DNA of 64,000 bases, taken from positions 1 through 64,000 of the forward strand of contig JABHAT010000029.1 in the NCBI GenBank assembly GCA_018674175.1. Reading direction: 5' to 3'. Origin of the DNA: Gammaproteobacteria bacterium. GTDB lineage: Bacteria; Pseudomonadota; Gammaproteobacteria; Poriferisulfidales; GCA-002705445. The notes under the pieces were generated by a model that was not told the DNA's origin, searched no databases, and was given only the letters and a program-made list of their open reading frames with translations. Shown here in pieces: positions 63,251 through 64,000 of this stretch. How positions within the stretch are numbered: the stretch's first letter is position 1; each line of letters opens with the position of its first letter. Position numbers and translations under genes: made by a program.

Positions 63251-63790
63251 ATGACTAAACTTATTGGGTTGAATAAACCATTTGGTATTATTTGCCAATT
63301 TAGTGGAGATAGTAATACGTTGTCAGATTATGTTGATGTACCAAACGTTTACCCAGTTGGTAGGCTCGATAAAGATTCCGAAGGATTAGTAATTCTTACA
63401 GATGATGGAAAGTTGCAAAATTTAATATCTAATCCAAAATATAGCAAAATGAAAACTTATATTGTTCAGGTTGAAGGAAAAATAAGTAAGGCAGCTATTA
63501 CATGTCTTCAAAAAGGTGTGCATCTTAAAGATGGAAATACCAAGCCTGCAATTGTGAAAATAATACCAAAACCAATTTGGATATGGGAAAGAACTCCCCC
63601 AATTAGGATGAGAAAAAATATCCCTACTTCTTGGATTGAAATTTCAATTAGTGAAGGAAAAAATCGCCAGGTAAGGAGAATGACGGCAAACGTTGGATTT
63701 CCTACTCTAAGACTAGTTAGAACAAAAATTGATCAATGGGACCTAAAAGGTATTAAGCCAGGATCTTATGTTACGCTTTCACAGGGATAA
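63251..63790 (+). CDS. RluE-like rRNA pseudouridine synthase
   Basis: LNKPFGIICQFSGD, PVGRLDKDSEGLVILTDDGKLQ, SEGKNRQVRRMTA. Confidence 0.94.
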   Translation: MTKLIGLNKPFGIICQFSGDSNTLSDYVDVPNVYPVGRLDKDSEGLVILTDDGKLQNLISNPKYSKMKTYIVQVEGKISKAAITCLQKGVHLKDGNTKPAIVKIIPKPIWIWERTPPIRMRKNIPTSWIEISISEGKNRQVRRMTANVGFPTLRLVRTKIDQWDLKGIKPGSYVTLSQG

Positions 63791-63845
63791 TATAAATTTT
63801 TTTTTAAGTATATAAATGTAATCATATTTGAATACATATTTTCTT

Positions 63846-64000
63846 CTATTTATTCTCCATTTCTAGATTATATTTTCCAGAAGCAGCTAGACTATTTAGA
63901 TAGGCTCTATTCCCAATAATCTTTTGAGCTTCAGAATTATTTTTATTGTCTCCTCTCCATTTTTTCATAGCTTCTAATTGAAGAGCTCTACCGTAAGAAA
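63846..64000 (-). CDS. C-terminal part of an unidentified CDS, truncated by the window edge
   Basis: Open minus-strand frame ...SYGRALQLEAMKKWRGDNKNNSEAQKIIGNRAYLNSLAASGKYNLEMENK* running off the window. Confidence 0.5.
   Translation of the reverse strand, partial: SYGRALQLEAMKKWRGDNKNNSEAQKIIGNRAYLNSLAASGKYNLEMENK

Noticed and set aside
1-64000. CRISPR arrays, transposons, integrases, toxin-antitoxin or defence islands
   Set aside because: No direct-repeat arrays, transposase or recombinase motifs, nor recognised defence domains were found on reading both strands.

Overview
This is a 64 kb AT-rich, gene-dense bacterial chromosome segment. Gene content and order look gammaproteobacterial: gshB-ruvX-pyrR-pyrB-pyrC', yggS-proC-yggT-metX-metW, accB-accC-fis-purH-purD, rplM-rpsI, rpmB-rpmG, trxA-rho. 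AprM-AprB-AprA together with a green-type proteorhodopsin and crtI-crtB-crtY-blh suggest a marine sulfur-oxidising photoheterotroph, possibly of the SUP05/Arctic96BD-19 (Thioglobus-like) group. That taxonomic placement is inference. There are no rRNA genes, CRISPR arrays, transposases or prophage. One tRNA-Phe(GAA) lies on the minus strand. The most notable non-coding signals are: (1) a SAM-II (SAM-alpha) type riboswitch with a visible alternative-pairing expression platform upstream of metX; (2) a very AT-rich intergenic region near 43.0-43.4 kb with consensus DnaA boxes, a possible oriC; (3) a terminator-like hairpin plus T-tract just before rpmB, a possible r-protein leader attenuator. Notable coding observations are: a small YRG-repeat protein resembling DUF4278; a conserved-looking ORF attached to aprBA; a solitary CbbQ/NorQ-type ATPase without its vWA partner; a toxin-less Xre/MbcA/ParS-like antitoxin next to a SET-domain methyltransferase; a chorismatase-like (FkbO/Hyg5/XanB2) protein with a small partner ORF; and two adjacent envelope genes sharing a C-terminal NTF2/Cds6-like domain. 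I did not find a clearly new multi-gene defence or mobile system. Most of the window is core genome.
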